DNA of 64,000 nt, taken from positions 1,302,001 to 1,366,000 of the forward strand of contig CAUWAG010000010.1 in the NCBI GenBank assembly GCA_963556695.1. Direction: 5' to 3'. The notes under the pieces were generated by a model. That model was given only the letters and a program-made list of their open reading frames with translations, ran no database searches and was not told the DNA's origin. The DNA comes from Anthostomella pinea. Taxonomy: Eukaryota; Ascomycota; Sordariomycetes; Xylariales; Xylariaceae. Below are positions 1 through 10,925 of this stretch, in pieces (positions within the stretch are counted from its first letter, which is position 1; each line of letters starts with the position of its first letter). The position numbers and the translations under genes are program-made.

Positions 1-957
1 CTTTCTTGGGCATCCATCGACCTTGTAATGATGCCAGACTGTGTGGGTCTCAATCTTTTGTGCCTTGAGAATGTCGGCAATTTCTTCTTAGAAAGCCAGA
101 AGCTTAGCCTGAGTTGGCTTGTCCCTTGGGTGTAAGGTAAATCCAGAAGGACACCGTGTCACTTCTCTAAGCTCCTGGGGGTGGAGCTTGAGTCTTCTGT
201 TCAGTGTAGACTTGATTCCATAAGGCTCTAGATGGCTATTATCCATGCGGACAAAGACCCGGAGATCATCCTGCTTCTTCTTCAGTTGGTTGGCAGTGAT
301 AAGGGTGCCAGGCTGCGTTTTCTTCATGGTAGTGTTGACTGTCCATGGATGCTGTCGTTGGCCAGAGGAGACAGCTTGGGCAAAGGTCATGATGGGCTTC
401 CCTGTCCCTATCCCGCCAGGAGTGGTCTTTCTTTTGGGCAGATCTCGGGTTTCCAGCCACTCATTCAGGCATTTGGAAAAGAAAGTGCTGAACTCCTTGG
501 CATGAGAGTATAGTTCGGTTCCAGCTTTTTCCAGTGTCTTATCGACTGCTGCAGCACACTCCTGAAACATTGTTATTCTGGCTTCATAGAGATGCTTGTC
601 TTTAGCCAGTATTTTGGCAACTTGGTCCTGGCACTTTGAGGAAGAGACCTTGTTCCCTGTATCGCCTCCAATAGCTTGGTCTGTAGAGATTTCGTTTGAT
701 TGAGATACTTCCATATCAATGATGCTGCTAGTATTAATATTTCGGGATTTTCCTTTCAGAGGGGAAACAATGGTGAAGTCAGCCTCAGAGACCTGTGACG
801 GGCTGCTGTTGATGTCGTCGAGCAGTGCCTGGCGGAGCTTGCTTGGGGTTGCCGGGCCATATGTTCTTTTAGGGACCGGGGATTTGAGCACGCCGCCAGT
901 AGTCGTCTTTGGGACGGCCACTGGCGTATTTGGGGGCCTATCGTGAAGGGGTGCCAT
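1..957 (-). pseudogene. Tad1-like LINE ORF1 (gag-like) protein, broken, truncated by window edge
   Basis: The minus-strand frame starts at the ATG at 957 and gives 289 aa. The N-terminal half is Ser/Thr/Pro-rich and probably disordered. The C-terminal part (KQDDLRVFVRMD..., then a segment ending FTLHPRDKPTQAKLLAF) resembles ORF1 of fungal Tad1-clade LINEs, whose product is an RNA-binding partner of the reverse transcriptase. The stop is a TAA at 88-90, but the same frame continues to the window edge with residues typical of this domain (EEIADILKAQKIETHTVWHH). The TAA is therefore probably a nonsense mutation in a longer ORF, most simply CAA to TAA, which is RIP-type. The reverse transcriptase ORF would lie left of the window. 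Family assignment is from recognition of the domain only. Confidence 0.6.
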
Positions 958-2270
958 CCAGCTTGTGAGAAAATTTTTCTGCGCCTTGGCAAGGATAGTC
1001 AGGTACTGAAATAAATGCCTGTTTTAGTGCAGATATAGAGGTTGCGCCCTAACAGCGGGGCGCCAAGAAAAATAGTTGTTTTTGGTAAGAGTGTGTGTCT
1101 TGATTCCTTTACTTCACATTCCAACACATGTCACTCTTCAACATCACGTGAGTTATCTGCTCAGTGGGCGACTTCCACTTGCATTCACGGAAGGACACGC
1201 TGAGCTGCCGTCAGACACGTCGGCAAATCTTGATTGGACACTGCGGCGACAGCATGACCGACATACTCCACGTTGATGGAAACCAGTCTTTGCGAGCGCA
1301 CTCAACCGCATCCACCTCGAACTTCCATCAGCGCATTGTGCTACTCGAGTTGGTCTTCAGATATTGCGGCATGGAACTCGATGAGTTCAACAGCAGTTCT
1401 GCGAGCGATGAGGTGTGTCTTTCGGGACCAACCCCTCGTATCTCGAGAGAACACTTCTTCAGTCGGACTTGATGCAACAGGTTTCCGAGACCATGGTATC
1501 AATGCCACACACCTGCTTGAGAACAAGGCTTGCTTTCACTAGGCCTCATCCAGTTGTAGGTGCTCCAGCCCCTAACACGACTAGAGTCCTGTTGAGTGAC
1601 GACGTCTTTTGGACGGGCACATAAACTCAGTACCAGCGGGTAAGAAACGGTGGTATACATATTGACTCTACTGATATTGTAAGGTTCCCGACCAGGTTTT
1701 GACCTTTCAGACGGCCGGGTCGGCCACATATGCCTTTTCTTTGTCTGCTCGCGAGTCGCGTGGGAAAGCTATGGAACCCAAAAGTTGATATTGGTAGTAA
1801 CCCGAACTTCCAAGGTGCCGCGGGCATATGAAGTGCTTCGCGCCAGGAGAATCGAGATCATTGTTGGTAGTACTGGAAGTTTCTGTCTCAAGATCACCAT
1901 GTTTGATGAGAGGTCTCCAGCATGGGTAAGGCTCGTCGTGCTCACCTGAAGGCCTCCGATTACAAAAAAGGGTGAGCCAGTCAGTGGGTATCCTATCAGT
2001 CAGTCATGCCAGGAAGACATGTCAAACAAGATCAACAGAGAATGGGAAGGAAGCGGTGCATTAACGCTGAGGTGGCCCCTTGAAACGAACACAATGGCTG
2101 TTCTTCCCGGTTCCTTGCCTGTGGACTCGAGCATATAAACCTCGAGTCTCCTACGACTCGGCATCAGACATTGTTCACCTGCGTCGACGTACAACCCATT
2201 TATCACTCGAAGTTATTATCATCTATTCAACATCAACCGGTCCTATAACACTATTCCGCTTCCCATCACC
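958..2270. other. Intergenic: LINE 5' side and upstream region of the SprT-like gene
   Basis: No convincing gene is seen. The left part probably includes the 5' untranslated region of the minus-strand LINE. The right part is the likely promoter of the SprT-like gene, with a TATAAA at 2134-2139, about 135 bp before its start codon. Confidence 0.4.
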
Positions 2271-2649
2271 ATGTTGTGGCAAAGGTTCTTGGCTCTTTTC
2301 ACTATACAACCAATCACCTATTCCATCTGCTCCAGTAAGCCGAGACCATTGCCCTGGCTCAGACCGCAGTCCGCTGCTTCCATCCATCTCGAGATACAGG
2401 CTCACCGACCGACCGCCCTCCAGCTGCTGGTAGCGACTCAGGCTGTCTACATTACTGCGACGCCTGTCGACATGCCAAGATACATAGCAAAAGCACAGTT
2501 CCTTCATGTCTTCTTGTCGCTTCCATTACGTGCGATGACTCAGGATCAGCTACTCCCGTTGATGGAGCCCTTAGACAAGATCTTCTTTTTCGGTGGCCTG
2601 ACACAGAGTCCGCTGGCTCCTGTCAGCCTCGAGGTGCCAGACTACGATC

Positions 2650-2847
2650 TGTTAGATTTCAAAGTGTTCTATTAAGGAGAGGAATTCCAGCTACTCTGGA
2701 GCGGCCAGAATGGCCCTATATATATCCAAGATACTAAAGGAAAGGATACGTGGCCTTATATTGGCCACGTATGTGACAGAGTCACAAATGGGGATGGTGA
2801 TCCTGAAGGATGACTATGGATGGGCTAACGTAGCCCAGAATCCAACA
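2650..2847 (-). repeat. 3' LTR of the copia element
   Basis: 198 bp. In plus orientation it starts TGTTAGATTT and ends CCAACA. It differs from the partner at 7818-8015 by one C/T transition and one base near the end. Confidence 0.95.
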
Positions 2848-2885
2848 CGCCCTCTCAGACTGAGGGAATTAATATAACCAGAATA

Positions 2886-5260
2886 TCACCCCTCTATATG
2901 AACCAGTCCCAGCAACTCCAGAAACTTAAAGAACCTTGCCTTTATCAAAGCTTTGGTAAGACCGTCTACAGGCATTTCATTAGTTCCAAGAAAAGAGAGC
3001 CGTATATGACCTTCTGAGATCTCCTGACGAATATAGTGTTCCCTGACTCGAATATGCTTAGTTCGACAATGGAATTCAGCGTTCTGAGCCAAGTGAATAG
3101 CTCCAGCACTGTCTGAATGGATGTTGATAACATTTAGAATGAATCAAGTTCCAGCATCAGTTCTCGCAGCCAGGCAGCCTCTTTTACGGCTTCAGAGAGT
3201 ACGTAGTACTCTGATTCCACAGTAGATTGAGCCACAACAGTCTGCAGCTTGGATGCCCAGGAGACAGCGCCCCCAGCAAACATGAACAGGTAGCCTGAGG
3301 TGGATTTGGCGCTGGTCTTGATGCTTCCAGCATAGCTGGCATCACAGTAACCAACCAGCAGATCCGGAATCATCTCAAGGACCTCCTGAGGGGTCTTCCT
3401 GACATATTCGGGACCTCCAAATTTGATCCCAAGATCTTTAGAGTGCCACAAATAGCAAAGTAGGCCCAGAGCGGCCTTATATTGGGCTGAGCCAGGGTTG
3501 TGAAGGTATCGCGAGAGAACACCTATAGAGTATGCAATATCTGGTCTCGTATATGACGCAGGGAAGTTCTCAGAACCGATCAGGGACTGGTATGTCTGAA
3601 TAGGACATGTATCGACCTCAAGGTCGTTGTCCAGGGACTCCATCTGTTCTATTGCTTGAGGAGATATCGGCACGTTCATCTTGCCAGTGTTCTGCTGGTC
3701 GAACGCCTCTACAGTCCTTTTCACATACGTCTGTTGAGAGAGATATAACGTCCTTTCAGCTCGGTTTCTGACAATGTGGACTCCTAGGAAGTGTTCAGCA
3801 GCTCCCATGTCCTTCATCTCCAATGTAGAACCTAGTTCCTTCTTGAAGGCAGCGATCCCGTCACGATTAGACCCCAAAATAAGAAAATCGTTGACATAGC
3901 TGATCACTATAATGCCACGGCTGATATTGACATAGACTGCGTTGTCAGAGACCAGAGGGTCGAATCCGAGGTCCTTCAGAGCGCTACGAATGCGCTTCTG
4001 CCACTGCCTAGGGCTCTGCTTGAGCCCATATAGCGGTTTTGCAAGCTTCATAATCATGCCAGGTCTCCAGTTGATGGTATTCTCATCTGGATACATCTCA
4101 AAGAAGTCAGAGAGACCATCAGGCATCTCTATGAAGATCTCTTCATCCAGTTCTCCCATCAGGAAGGCAGATACAGCATCCATCTGGTCAATTTCCCAGT
4201 CCAGAACGGCAGCAATGGCTAGAAGGAGCCTCCAGGTGGTAATACGAGCGCCTGAGGCCTGGGTTTCGAAATAATCGAGGCCATGGTGTTGCATGAAGCC
4301 TCGTACAACCACCCTAGCCTTGTACCGAGAGGTGTTGCTGTCAGAGTCCCTCTTCCGCCTATAGACATTGCGGCTAGAGAGAGTTTTACGCCCAGCAGAC
4401 AGATCAGACCTCCACAAAGGAATGAAGGTATTATTGCGCAACAACGCCCGTATCTCTGTGTGAGTGTCATCCAGCCATTGAGGTGCCTCGGCAGACTCCA
4501 TGGCTTCCTTGTAGCTAGAAGGCTTGTCATTACGGGGAAGTGCCTGATCAGGGTCAAAAGACAGCCAATTGGCATAAGATGCCTCAATCGTAACATGTAG
4601 AGATATGCCAGGGGTGGAAGACTCGGCCACGTAGTGGTTGTGAGTCCTCCGAGTGCGCCCTCCGGAGAGTACATTCTCTGGGTTGAGCCCTGATTGGATT
4701 CTTGACCTCGAAGCAGCCATTAGGGCTACTTCTTGACGAGGTGGTTCAGATGATAAAAGAATCGAGTCAGCTAGAGCAGTACTAGGCTCAGGGTTGCTAT
4801 ATCCAGAGTCAGAATGATGACCATCATCATTATCAGAAGCGTCAGGGGACCCAAGAGGGGTCCCTAACGTGACAACTGGTTGGGATGAATCATCTCTACC
4901 ATCCCTTCCGTTATCTGACTCGATATATATATGCTGAGGATTATGAGCGCCCTCTGGTGAAGACGGCGCTGGCAGATCTTTAGCATCGGGTCTGGTTGTC
5001 TCATAGTCATCGAGTGTACCACGGAAGTTTGGAAAGATATGGATCAAATCCCTTGAAAGTACATACCCATCCAAAATCTCAAGATGGGCAGTAACTACAA
5101 CCTTTCTCAGGTGTGTAAGATACACCTGGTACTGGTTGGAACCAAGGGAACAAAGAATACGACCTCTCCTTGCGTGTAGAGTGGTCTTGTCTCCCTTAGG
5201 GCAGCGCTGCTGCAGCAAATGGACCACAACGGTCTGCCCGATTGACAGTAAATTCGTCAA
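2886..5260 (-). pseudogene. Copia reverse transcriptase-RNase H part, frameshifted and with altered catalytic site
   Basis: The main frame, 5260-3134, gives 708 aa and continues the integrase frame after the amber codon. It has RT motifs ARVVVRGF, SAFLMGELDEEIFIEMPDG and LYGLKQSPRQW. The catalytic YVDD box instead reads YVND (codons around 3887-3901), so the first of the paired aspartates is Asn; GAC to AAC is a G-to-A transition. RNase H follows (YCDASYAG, STSGYLF, STVESEYYVLSE). The frame stops at 3134-3136, and the remaining RNase H residues (DSAGA, at 3099-3113) lie in another frame that ends at 2886, showing a one-base frameshift near 3120-3136. The enzyme is very probably dead. Confidence 0.88.
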
Positions 5261-5329
5261 ATCAGGCTTGTTATTCTTTCCAGGGTTCAGATCGTCAAAG
5301 AAAACTTCAAAGGGAGTCTTCTTAATGCC

Positions 5330-7591
5330 CTAGAGGAAAGATGTATAGCTCACATTGAGCCTATCACATACGGCAGGTCCAACAACCGGCCAAAGGGCTT
5401 CAGGTAGCCCGGAATCCTTCATAATACTGCGAATGAGAGCGTGTATAACGCCAAAGGATCTCTCAGCCACTCCGTTCTGTTCGGGAGTGTATGGAGCGCT
5501 GACTTCGAACAGGATACCACGTTCAGCTCCCCATTGCTTGAATCTCGCGTATTCAGAACCACTATCCATTTGGAATTGCTTCGGATAACGCCCGTACTGG
5601 GTGTGAGCGTATTCACAGTAGCGAATGGCTTGATCGGAAGCTTCCCCTTTCTTCTCATGAGTGCAGTACTCCCTCAAACGAGACTTGCCATCCACAAATA
5701 CGGTGGCATAGAGAGAACCATCATAGCCTTGGACAGAGTGCTTGGCTGTATCCATATGGACCAGGTCTAAAGCATGATCTGGATGTTCCTGCTCAACTCG
5801 AGAGACTAGGCGACATAGATTGGACTCCAGACATTCCAGACAGGTGAATTCTTTTGCCAGCTCTCGTATATTCGGCGGCAATTCAATCCCTTTGGTGATA
5901 CTGGCTGTCTTAATCAGGTCACCAATAGATTGGTGGCCAAGTCTTGTATGCCAGCGGTGGAGTAGTCTTAGCGCCACAGATTTGGCTTGAGAGGTCAGTT
6001 CCTGGGAAGAATCCTCGGATACCATATTGGTGAACACGTCCGGGGCTTGATTGATCCCGTATACGTCCTTCTGGACACTAGGGATCTCTGTCTGAACGTA
6101 CATTCCCTGGTGGAATGATGCCACCCATGTCCCATGGGGGTCAAACAGATCGCGGATCATCAAATACCATCCTTGGCGATACATCTGGTCTCCCGAGAGA
6201 ATGTTGATTGGAAAGGAAGGCACAAATAGTACTCCAGAGATTGTCTGAGTGACAGTATCACCGTTGGAGGTAATGAATGGTATCTCCACGTCGCCAACAC
6301 CTTGAGGAGTAACAGGGCCTCCTCCAGTGTTAAAGGGGACCAGGTCAGGGTCCATTCGAAGGCGAGTAAACCACTTCTTGCTATTACAAATAGGAACGGT
6401 AGAGCCTGTGTCAAACAGCCATGAGTCTGTGCTTGTCGTGGCATGAACGATGTCGATCAGATTGGTACTCGCTCCCTGGTTGGCGCTATGTGGTCCTTGA
6501 GTGAGGACAGATTGACTGGAGATGGCTTTATCAGCATAATTGCACCATTGAGCGGCGTCAGAAGCGCCAGTGCGTCCACTCTGGTGAGTGGGAGCGCTGC
6601 TTGAAGGCCTTCCATCTTTCCTAGCCTTCTCAGAGGCCTGGATGATCTGGCTGAGGATGCGTTTGTTGCATCCAAGGTGGCCCTTCTTCTTGTCAAGCTC
6701 TCCGCACTCATAACACCAGATAGGATCCGTGGTGTTGCTGTTGGAAGAGCTCTGGTTGACTCCAGGGGTTCTGGGGCCATCAAGAGATGAGCGATTACTG
6801 CCTTTCTCCTTATTCTTCCACTTGTTCTTGCCTTTACTAGGCGTAACAGGCTTGCCAAAGTTAGTGACAAAGGTCTCATCTTGAGCCTTGCGAATTTGTA
6901 TCTCCTCCTGGAGCCGGTACAAAAGATTCTCGGTCGTAGGGAAGATTCCACAGTTATAATCTTTCGAGATTTCGCGGTGAAGGGTTGGAAAAGCCGTCCG
7001 AATAGCAGCCAGAAAATTGGCAATGCGAATATTCAGAGGATATGTGATATTTTGCCGCAGGACCTTGTCCATTAGTCTGCGATAGTTGCCCACGAACTTG
7101 TCTCCATGGTCAGGGAATCGAATGGCAGCCAGTTCATCTACAACGGATGAAACTGCGTCAATTCTCGTGCCTGAATATGCCTGTCGCAAGGCTATCCAGA
7201 TCTGACCAGGGTCAAATAAACCCGTGATACGAGAATCAGGGTCAGACTTGATGTTCTGGGTGATAGCGAGGTATAATTTTGACCTCTTGATGCTCAGACT
7301 AGCATCCAGTTCAGGGGGCTTAGAAGAGGCTCCCGCGGAAGGTGTGGCTGGGGCGTCGACAGCTCCAGTTGTGGCCTTATATAGTTCCTTCTCGTCCGCC
7401 TTGATGGCTTCAAGGATAAGAGACCAGAGCCCGAGAATAGTGAGCAAATGCTCCATCATTTGGGCCCAGACCTCCCAGTTCTCCTTGCCGACGAGCTTCT
7501 GATGGTCTTGGAGGCGAGGGATAGAGGTGGATATAAAGGCGAGGGCCGTCTTTAGGGTGGATTCAGACATAATATAAGAAGGATAATACAT
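5330..7591 (-). CDS. Copia Gag-protease-integrase part of the polyprotein
   Basis: 753 aa; the start may be the Met at 7591 or the MSESTLK Met at 7570. Domains in order: a copia Gag N-terminus (LVGKENWEVWAQMMEHLL); a zinc-knuckle-like CYECGELDKKKGHLGC whose Cys-His spacing is longer than the classical CX2CX4HX4C; an aspartic protease site (WLFDTGST); a GAG-pre-integrase HHCC zinc module (HRWHTRLGH ... CLECLE); and an integrase core with acidic residues in HMDTAKHS, QMDSGSEYA and NGVAERSF. It ends at TAG 5330-5332. The same frame resumes directly and joins the RT ORF, so this stop is either a nonsense mutation (CAG to TAG) or a recoded stop. Confidence 0.9.
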   Translation of the reverse strand: MYYPSYIMSESTLKTALAFISTSIPRLQDHQKLVGKENWEVWAQMMEHLLTILGLWSLILEAIKADEKELYKATTGAVDAPATPSAGASSKPPELDASLSIKRSKLYLAITQNIKSDPDSRITGLFDPGQIWIALRQAYSGTRIDAVSSVVDELAAIRFPDHGDKFVGNYRRLMDKVLRQNITYPLNIRIANFLAAIRTAFPTLHREISKDYNCGIFPTTENLLYRLQEEIQIRKAQDETFVTNFGKPVTPSKGKNKWKNKEKGSNRSSLDGPRTPGVNQSSSNSNTTDPIWCYECGELDKKKGHLGCNKRILSQIIQASEKARKDGRPSSSAPTHQSGRTGASDAAQWCNYADKAISSQSVLTQGPHSANQGASTNLIDIVHATTSTDSWLFDTGSTVPICNSKKWFTRLRMDPDLVPFNTGGGPVTPQGVGDVEIPFITSNGDTVTQTISGVLFVPSFPINILSGDQMYRQGWYLMIRDLFDPHGTWVASFHQGMYVQTEIPSVQKDVYGINQAPDVFTNMVSEDSSQELTSQAKSVALRLLHRWHTRLGHQSIGDLIKTASITKGIELPPNIRELAKEFTCLECLESNLCRLVSRVEQEHPDHALDLVHMDTAKHSVQGYDGSLYATVFVDGKSRLREYCTHEKKGEASDQAIRYCEYAHTQYGRYPKQFQMDSGSEYARFKQWGAERGILFEVSAPYTPEQNGVAERSFGVIHALIRSIMKDSGLPEALWPVVGPAVCDRLNVSYTSFL

Positions 7592-7817
7592 TGTAAAACT
7601 AGCCTACAAATAAGGCAAAATATAAGCCAAGGAGCGACCTCTTTCTGTATAAAAAGAACAGTTATGACGGAGAAACACTTGAAGGCTTGCGGCAACAAAG
7701 GTAGCTAGTCTTAGAGGCGCATAAGCAGAAAAAGGGTGATCAGAATGAATCAGACCAGTAGAAAAAGCTTAAAAGGTAAGGGCTGCTGGAGGTCGTGATC
7801 GATCAGAGATGCTACCA

Positions 7818-8015
7818 TGTTAGATTTCAAAGTGTTCTATTAAGGAGAGGAATTCCAGCTATTCTGGAGCGGCCAGAATGGCCCTATATATATCCAAGAT
7901 ACTAAAGGAAAGGATACGTGGCCTTATATTGGCCACGTATGTGACAGAGTCACAAATGGGGATGGTGATCCTGAAGGATGACTATGGATGGGCTAACGTA
8001 GCCCAGAATGCAACA
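7818..8015 (-). repeat. 5' LTR of the copia element
   Basis: 198 bp with TG...CA ends. On the minus strand it is followed immediately inside the element by the putative tRNA primer-binding site (about 7801-7817). Confidence 0.95.
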
Positions 8016-8358
8016 CGATCTAGCTATTGAAGAAGAATGCAAGACCCGCAGATTCTGTTACGTTGGGGTATGTAGCCATGATGTAGCCAACCCAGGGCGC
8101 CAACACATCATAGTTGCGAAGCTCTACGATGGGAGATATCTCTCAAAGCAGCAACAATTGCACACCCTCATACACGAGATGGTGCACGCGTTTCTTAATA
8201 TGTATTCCGACCAGTGCCCGGAAGAAGAACATCTTGTGCGTGACGGGATTGGGTTCTACCCTGGGCATGGGCCGGTTTTCGAGCTTATGTTCCGCCTGGT
8301 TGTGCAGACGATTTCGTTATGGCACGATGACATCAACCATCCTATACATTGCTGTTAG

Positions 8359-10925
8359 GGAAAAGCTTTGTTCGTTATAGGTATTGCACACACATTGACG
8401 ATACCTGCAGAGGGGCTTCTGCCACGTAGATCAAACGCCGAGGGATTAATATAGGACTTGAGGCGTTTTGACAATTACATATTAGACCTAGACTAGATAT
8501 TTCGACATCGAAGGCAACATCTAATCGTCACTTTACCGCAGTAACACCATGAATTACCTTCAAGAAGCATACTGCTTTAGAGAAGAAACTCTGATAAGAA
8601 CTCGAGGCTAAACACGAGTAACAGTAGACATCACCAATCAAGCACACCGTAAAGATAAAGTCGAGCGAGTCCCTTGCGGCTCTGTCCCCTGCTGAGGTCT
8701 AGACCGCGTCCTGCATACTGACTCCCACCGTATCGCGCGCGGCGTAACTGTACCCCACGCAGGACGTTTTTTACGTTTTCTCAACAGCAGGTAGAGGACC
8801 CCTAGAACTCGGTCCTTGGCTCCCACCCGCAGCGGCCCGTCAGCGCTAAAGAAACACTAAAACCTAATCCCCCACCACCGCCACGTGCCCGCAGCTACCT
8901 TAACCTCCTTATATTACCTACCTTACAGTGTCTTGTCTTGTTCTTTGGCTTTACAATGCCTAGTATTTAAAAGCGTGCTAGGTACATTACTCCTCGAGGC
9001 AATTAAGTGCTAAGCCGAGTCGTCCTGAGTGGATCAAGCTGCCAAGCTCACGCGACGAGTTTAGAAAGTCCTCCCTGATCCCTGATTCTCTCTTCCGTCA
9101 AAGCCTCTATCCAGACAGACCCCGAACCTTCCTAAACCCCCGGCCGGTAATGTACCTGGCATCGAAAGCCAAGCCGCTTCCAGCAATGACAAATGGAAGC
9201 TGACAGGCTTGCTCCGTGGCTTCAGGGCTGGGCTGACCGCCAATGGGACGGGACGAAGAGGAGGTCAGTCCATCCGGTTCACCGGTTCACTGGTTCGTTC
9301 CATGTACCTAACGTCTGTGCTTGGAGGGGGGCTCACCTACCTACCTTCCTAGGTATCTCTTGGCTGTCAGCAAATGCTCGGTTGCTTGCCTGCTTTACCT
9401 AAGTAGTACCCACCGTATCTACAGAATCAGACTCCTCTCAATGCTCAGCTGCGTGTGTGTAGACGGTACAGTCCCGTGGTTCATGGTATGCTTCGGTCGT
9501 GGCGCCCCGAGACGCAACAGCTGCCTGCCGCAATGGGAGCTGAAGCTGAACAATGACCTTCCAGTCCTAGCCTCTTTTTCAAGGCGAAGAGTCGTGGACT
9601 TCTCTTTTCGGGGCTTTGCATGAGACTCATGATCTCGTCTGGGGCTTTCTGCAAATCACAATCCAACCACGTTATACATTAGGTAGATTCCAGAACGACC
9701 TTCGCTAGGGGCTCGTTCGTCCCAGAGAGACAGATGCTGCAGCACGGCAGCGGCACAGCACATGGCAAGTTCTGCGTCTGCTATACGACGCATGCAGGCA
9801 CGCACATATGCAGTATTGGGGTGTCAGGGTGTCTCCAGGATCATCTAGGGTGCGCGTAGACGTGCATACATAAACGCTCCCTCTTTATCTCATCACACTC
9901 GCTTAAGTTGAAAGAAGCCGCATCACAGGCAGCCTTTGGCTGATATCACACAAGTCCTACATGGCAACTACCTGTTTATTGGTCCCATTATACGCTTCCT
10001 GTAGTACTCGCCAGGCCTAAAATCGGCTTTTGATCCTGAACTCGCACACCTTGGCTGTTCTTGGGATTAGATGGCGTTGTCGTCTGTTCTCCCCATCACG
10101 GACTTGGTTCGCTCCAACGTCGCGTCGCTGTGAGGTTATGAGCCAGTAATAGTAAATAATATCTTAAATACATGAATTGGTAGTCATAATAGGTAGGTTT
10201 CTAGGAACATAGGGGCATGTTATTGTCCATGGATTCACGAATGTCACTCCACCGTCTGTCTGCCTTCTTCTGGGTCTGGGATATGCAGAGACATTGGTAG
10301 ATGACCATGGTTATCCTAGGGAAGACGGCATGAAGCTGGCTCGTGTATTGATGATCGACGGTGTAGCATGTTATATTTCCCTATCAGGCGAACCGCATGT
10401 CTCTCATGCAAAGCCTGCGCAGATCCAGCGGCCAGCCAGGGCCGCCACAATAGGAACCTAAGGTAGCACAGCATCTGCCATCCCCGGATCTTCTGTCCAA
10501 CAGGGCTGTAGTGTCGTCGGTTCATCTGCTTGACTCACTTATCGGTGTGGTGAAAGGGGTGCATGTTCGCTTGGATGTCCGGGGAAAAGCTGGGCTTGTG
10601 TACCACAGCACGACATGCGAAGGGCAAAGTCGATGCTGAAGCCATTGGCTATAAGTACTCTATATTCATGTAGACCTGAATAGACAGGCGCTCAGGGGCA
10701 TTGGGAATAAACGACATTGGTATATTTTTTGGCAGACTACCCGTGCAGACTCTCGTAGTGATGCAGCCACCGCATCACCTCCGCGACCCTTTTATGTACA
10801 GTTGAAGCCCAATCCTCGTCCCTCTCGAAATCATTCTGTGACGGTGTGATTGACATGTCCATCCACGTTTTTCATCGTGCCCCTGGCCACGACCTCTCAT
10901 CCCCAAGCCCTCAGCCGGAGCACAT
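8359..10925. other. Gene-free stretch
   Basis: About 2.6 kb of ordinary base composition with only short overlapping frames on both strands and no recognisable domain. I see no RNA gene. The left edge is the 3' side of the SprT-like gene; the right edge is the 3' side of the transporter gene. Confidence 0.4.

Larger units (their letters stand above)
2650..8015 (-). mobile_element. Ty1/copia LTR retrotransposon, full length, coding lesions
   Basis: The 5366-bp element lies on the minus strand. It is bounded by two 198-bp LTRs that differ at two positions, and flanked by the 5-bp target duplication CGATC (2645-2649 and 8016-8020). On the minus strand it reads 5' LTR (7818-8015), primer-binding-site-like TGGTAGCATCTCTGATC touching the LTR, gag/protease/integrase ORF (7591-5330), RT/RNase H ORF (5260-3134), C-terminal RNase H remnant (to 2886), polypurine GAGAGGG next to the 3' LTR (2650-2847). 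Integrase before reverse transcriptase defines Ty1/copia order. LTR identity near 99 percent implies a young insertion, yet the coding region has an amber codon, a lost catalytic Asp and a frameshift. Confidence 0.95.
2271..8358 (+). pseudogene. SprT-like zinc metalloprotease gene split by a copia element
   Basis: Two plus-strand halves, 2271-2649 and 8021-8358, are separated by the copia element and its duplicated CGATC. Counting one copy of the duplication they total 717 nt (239 codons) and are in frame across the junction. The left half ends EVPDYD, with LDKIFFFGGLT before it. The right half contains LIHEMVHAFLN, an HExxH zincin motif with Glu as general base, followed by a downstream GHGPVFELMF segment. 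This layout matches fungal SprT-like domain proteins, putative nuclear proteases related to Spartan. The N-terminal ~80 residues are less certain: a GTAAGC near 2333 could mark an intron. The insertion should abolish the product. It appears recent, because neither half has acquired stops. Confidence 0.75.
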
